Assembly (NCBI GenBank): GCA_014859075.1
Contig: JACUUW010000118.1
Span: 1 to 6,225 of the forward strand
Direction of reading: 5' to 3'
Source: Desulforudis sp.
GTDB taxonomy: Bacteria; Bacillota; Desulfotomaculia; Desulfotomaculales; Desulforudaceae
DNA: 6,225 bases
In this document: positions 6,150 through 6,225 of the stretch, piece after piece
Position numbering within the stretch: position 1 is the first letter of the stretch
Layout: each line of letters starts with the position of its first letter
Notes under the pieces: model-generated
The model's input: only the letters and a program-made list of their open reading frames with translations
Told to the model about the DNA's origin: nothing
The model's database searches: none
Program-made: the position numbers and the translations under genes

Positions 6150-6178
6150 ATCTTATGTCTCGTCCATACGGCCGTCAA
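6150..6178 (-). promoter_or_regulatory. Sigma-A/sigma-70-type promoter of the marR-adaptor-RND operon
   Basis: On the minus strand TTGACG (6178 to 6173, five of six bases of the -35 consensus) is followed by exactly 17 bp and then TAAGAT (6155 to 6150, four of six bases of the -10 consensus). Transcription would begin near 6143, giving a leader of about 50 nt before the marR TTG. It is the only good promoter-like pair seen upstream of the three-gene operon. Confidence 0.7.
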
Positions 6179-6204
6179 GAGGTTACCGCAGATTTTCTCA
6201 ACAA

Positions 6205-6225
6205 AAAGGGGGACAGTCCCCCTTT
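6205..6225. repeat. Perfect GC-rich palindrome at the window edge (REP-like or terminator hairpin)
   Basis: The arms AAAGGGGGAC and GTCCCCCTTT are perfect complements around a single central A at 6215, and the pairing may continue past the window because two more A residues precede the left arm. On the minus strand the hairpin is followed by TTGTTGAG, extending a T5 run, so it could terminate a minus-strand transcript coming from the right and insulate the marR promoter. It could equally be a copy of a short dispersed palindrome. The element is cut by the window end. Confidence 0.6.

Noticed and set aside
6094..6225. A divergent plus-strand promoter or small gene upstream of marR.
   Set aside because: No open frame with a ribosome binding site is seen on the plus strand, and the AT-rich patch is explained by the minus-strand promoter and operator.

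Overview
The window is GC-rich, tightly coded bacterial DNA. Several features point to a Gram-positive, high-GC member of the Firmicutes, probably a Clostridia/Peptococcaceae-type organism: a protein with S-layer-homology-like repeats, a TagA/WecG/CpsF glycosyltransferase, strong GGAGG-type ribosome binding sites, TTG and GTG starts, and a clean sigma-A-type promoter in a small AT-rich island. The lineage is inferred; no rRNA or other phylogenetic marker is present.

Layout from left to right. Positions 1-471 (+) hold the 3' end of a cell-surface-type protein with SLH-like repeats, whose start lies outside the window. A long, nearly perfect inverted repeat (471-517) separates it from a convergent WecG/TagA/CpsF-family glycosyltransferase (526-1248, -). 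Upstream of that gene lie a weak promoter candidate and a GC-rich hairpin (1303-1324) that looks like the terminator of the next operon. The rest of the window is one minus-strand operon: a MarR-family regulator (5623-6093), a lipoprotein-type membrane fusion (adaptor) protein (4485-5618) and an AcrB/SwrC-type RND transporter (1369-4488). The last two genes are translationally coupled. Upstream of marR are a -35/-10 pair with 17 bp spacing, a candidate MarR operator just downstream of it, and a perfect GC-rich palindrome at the right edge.

How the genes work together. The MarR protein probably represses its own operon until a ligand binds. The adaptor and the proton-driven RND pump would then export a lipophilic compound. 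No outer-membrane channel gene is seen, which fits a Gram-positive SwrC-like pump. The TagA-family enzyme and the SLH-like protein may be linked through cell-wall polysaccharide, because SLH domains bind pyruvylated ManNAc-containing secondary wall polymers. That link is inferred.

I see no new defence system, CRISPR array, insertion sequence or RNA gene. The most interesting items are the two palindromic elements, the compact regulatory region of the marR operon, and the start-site corrections.
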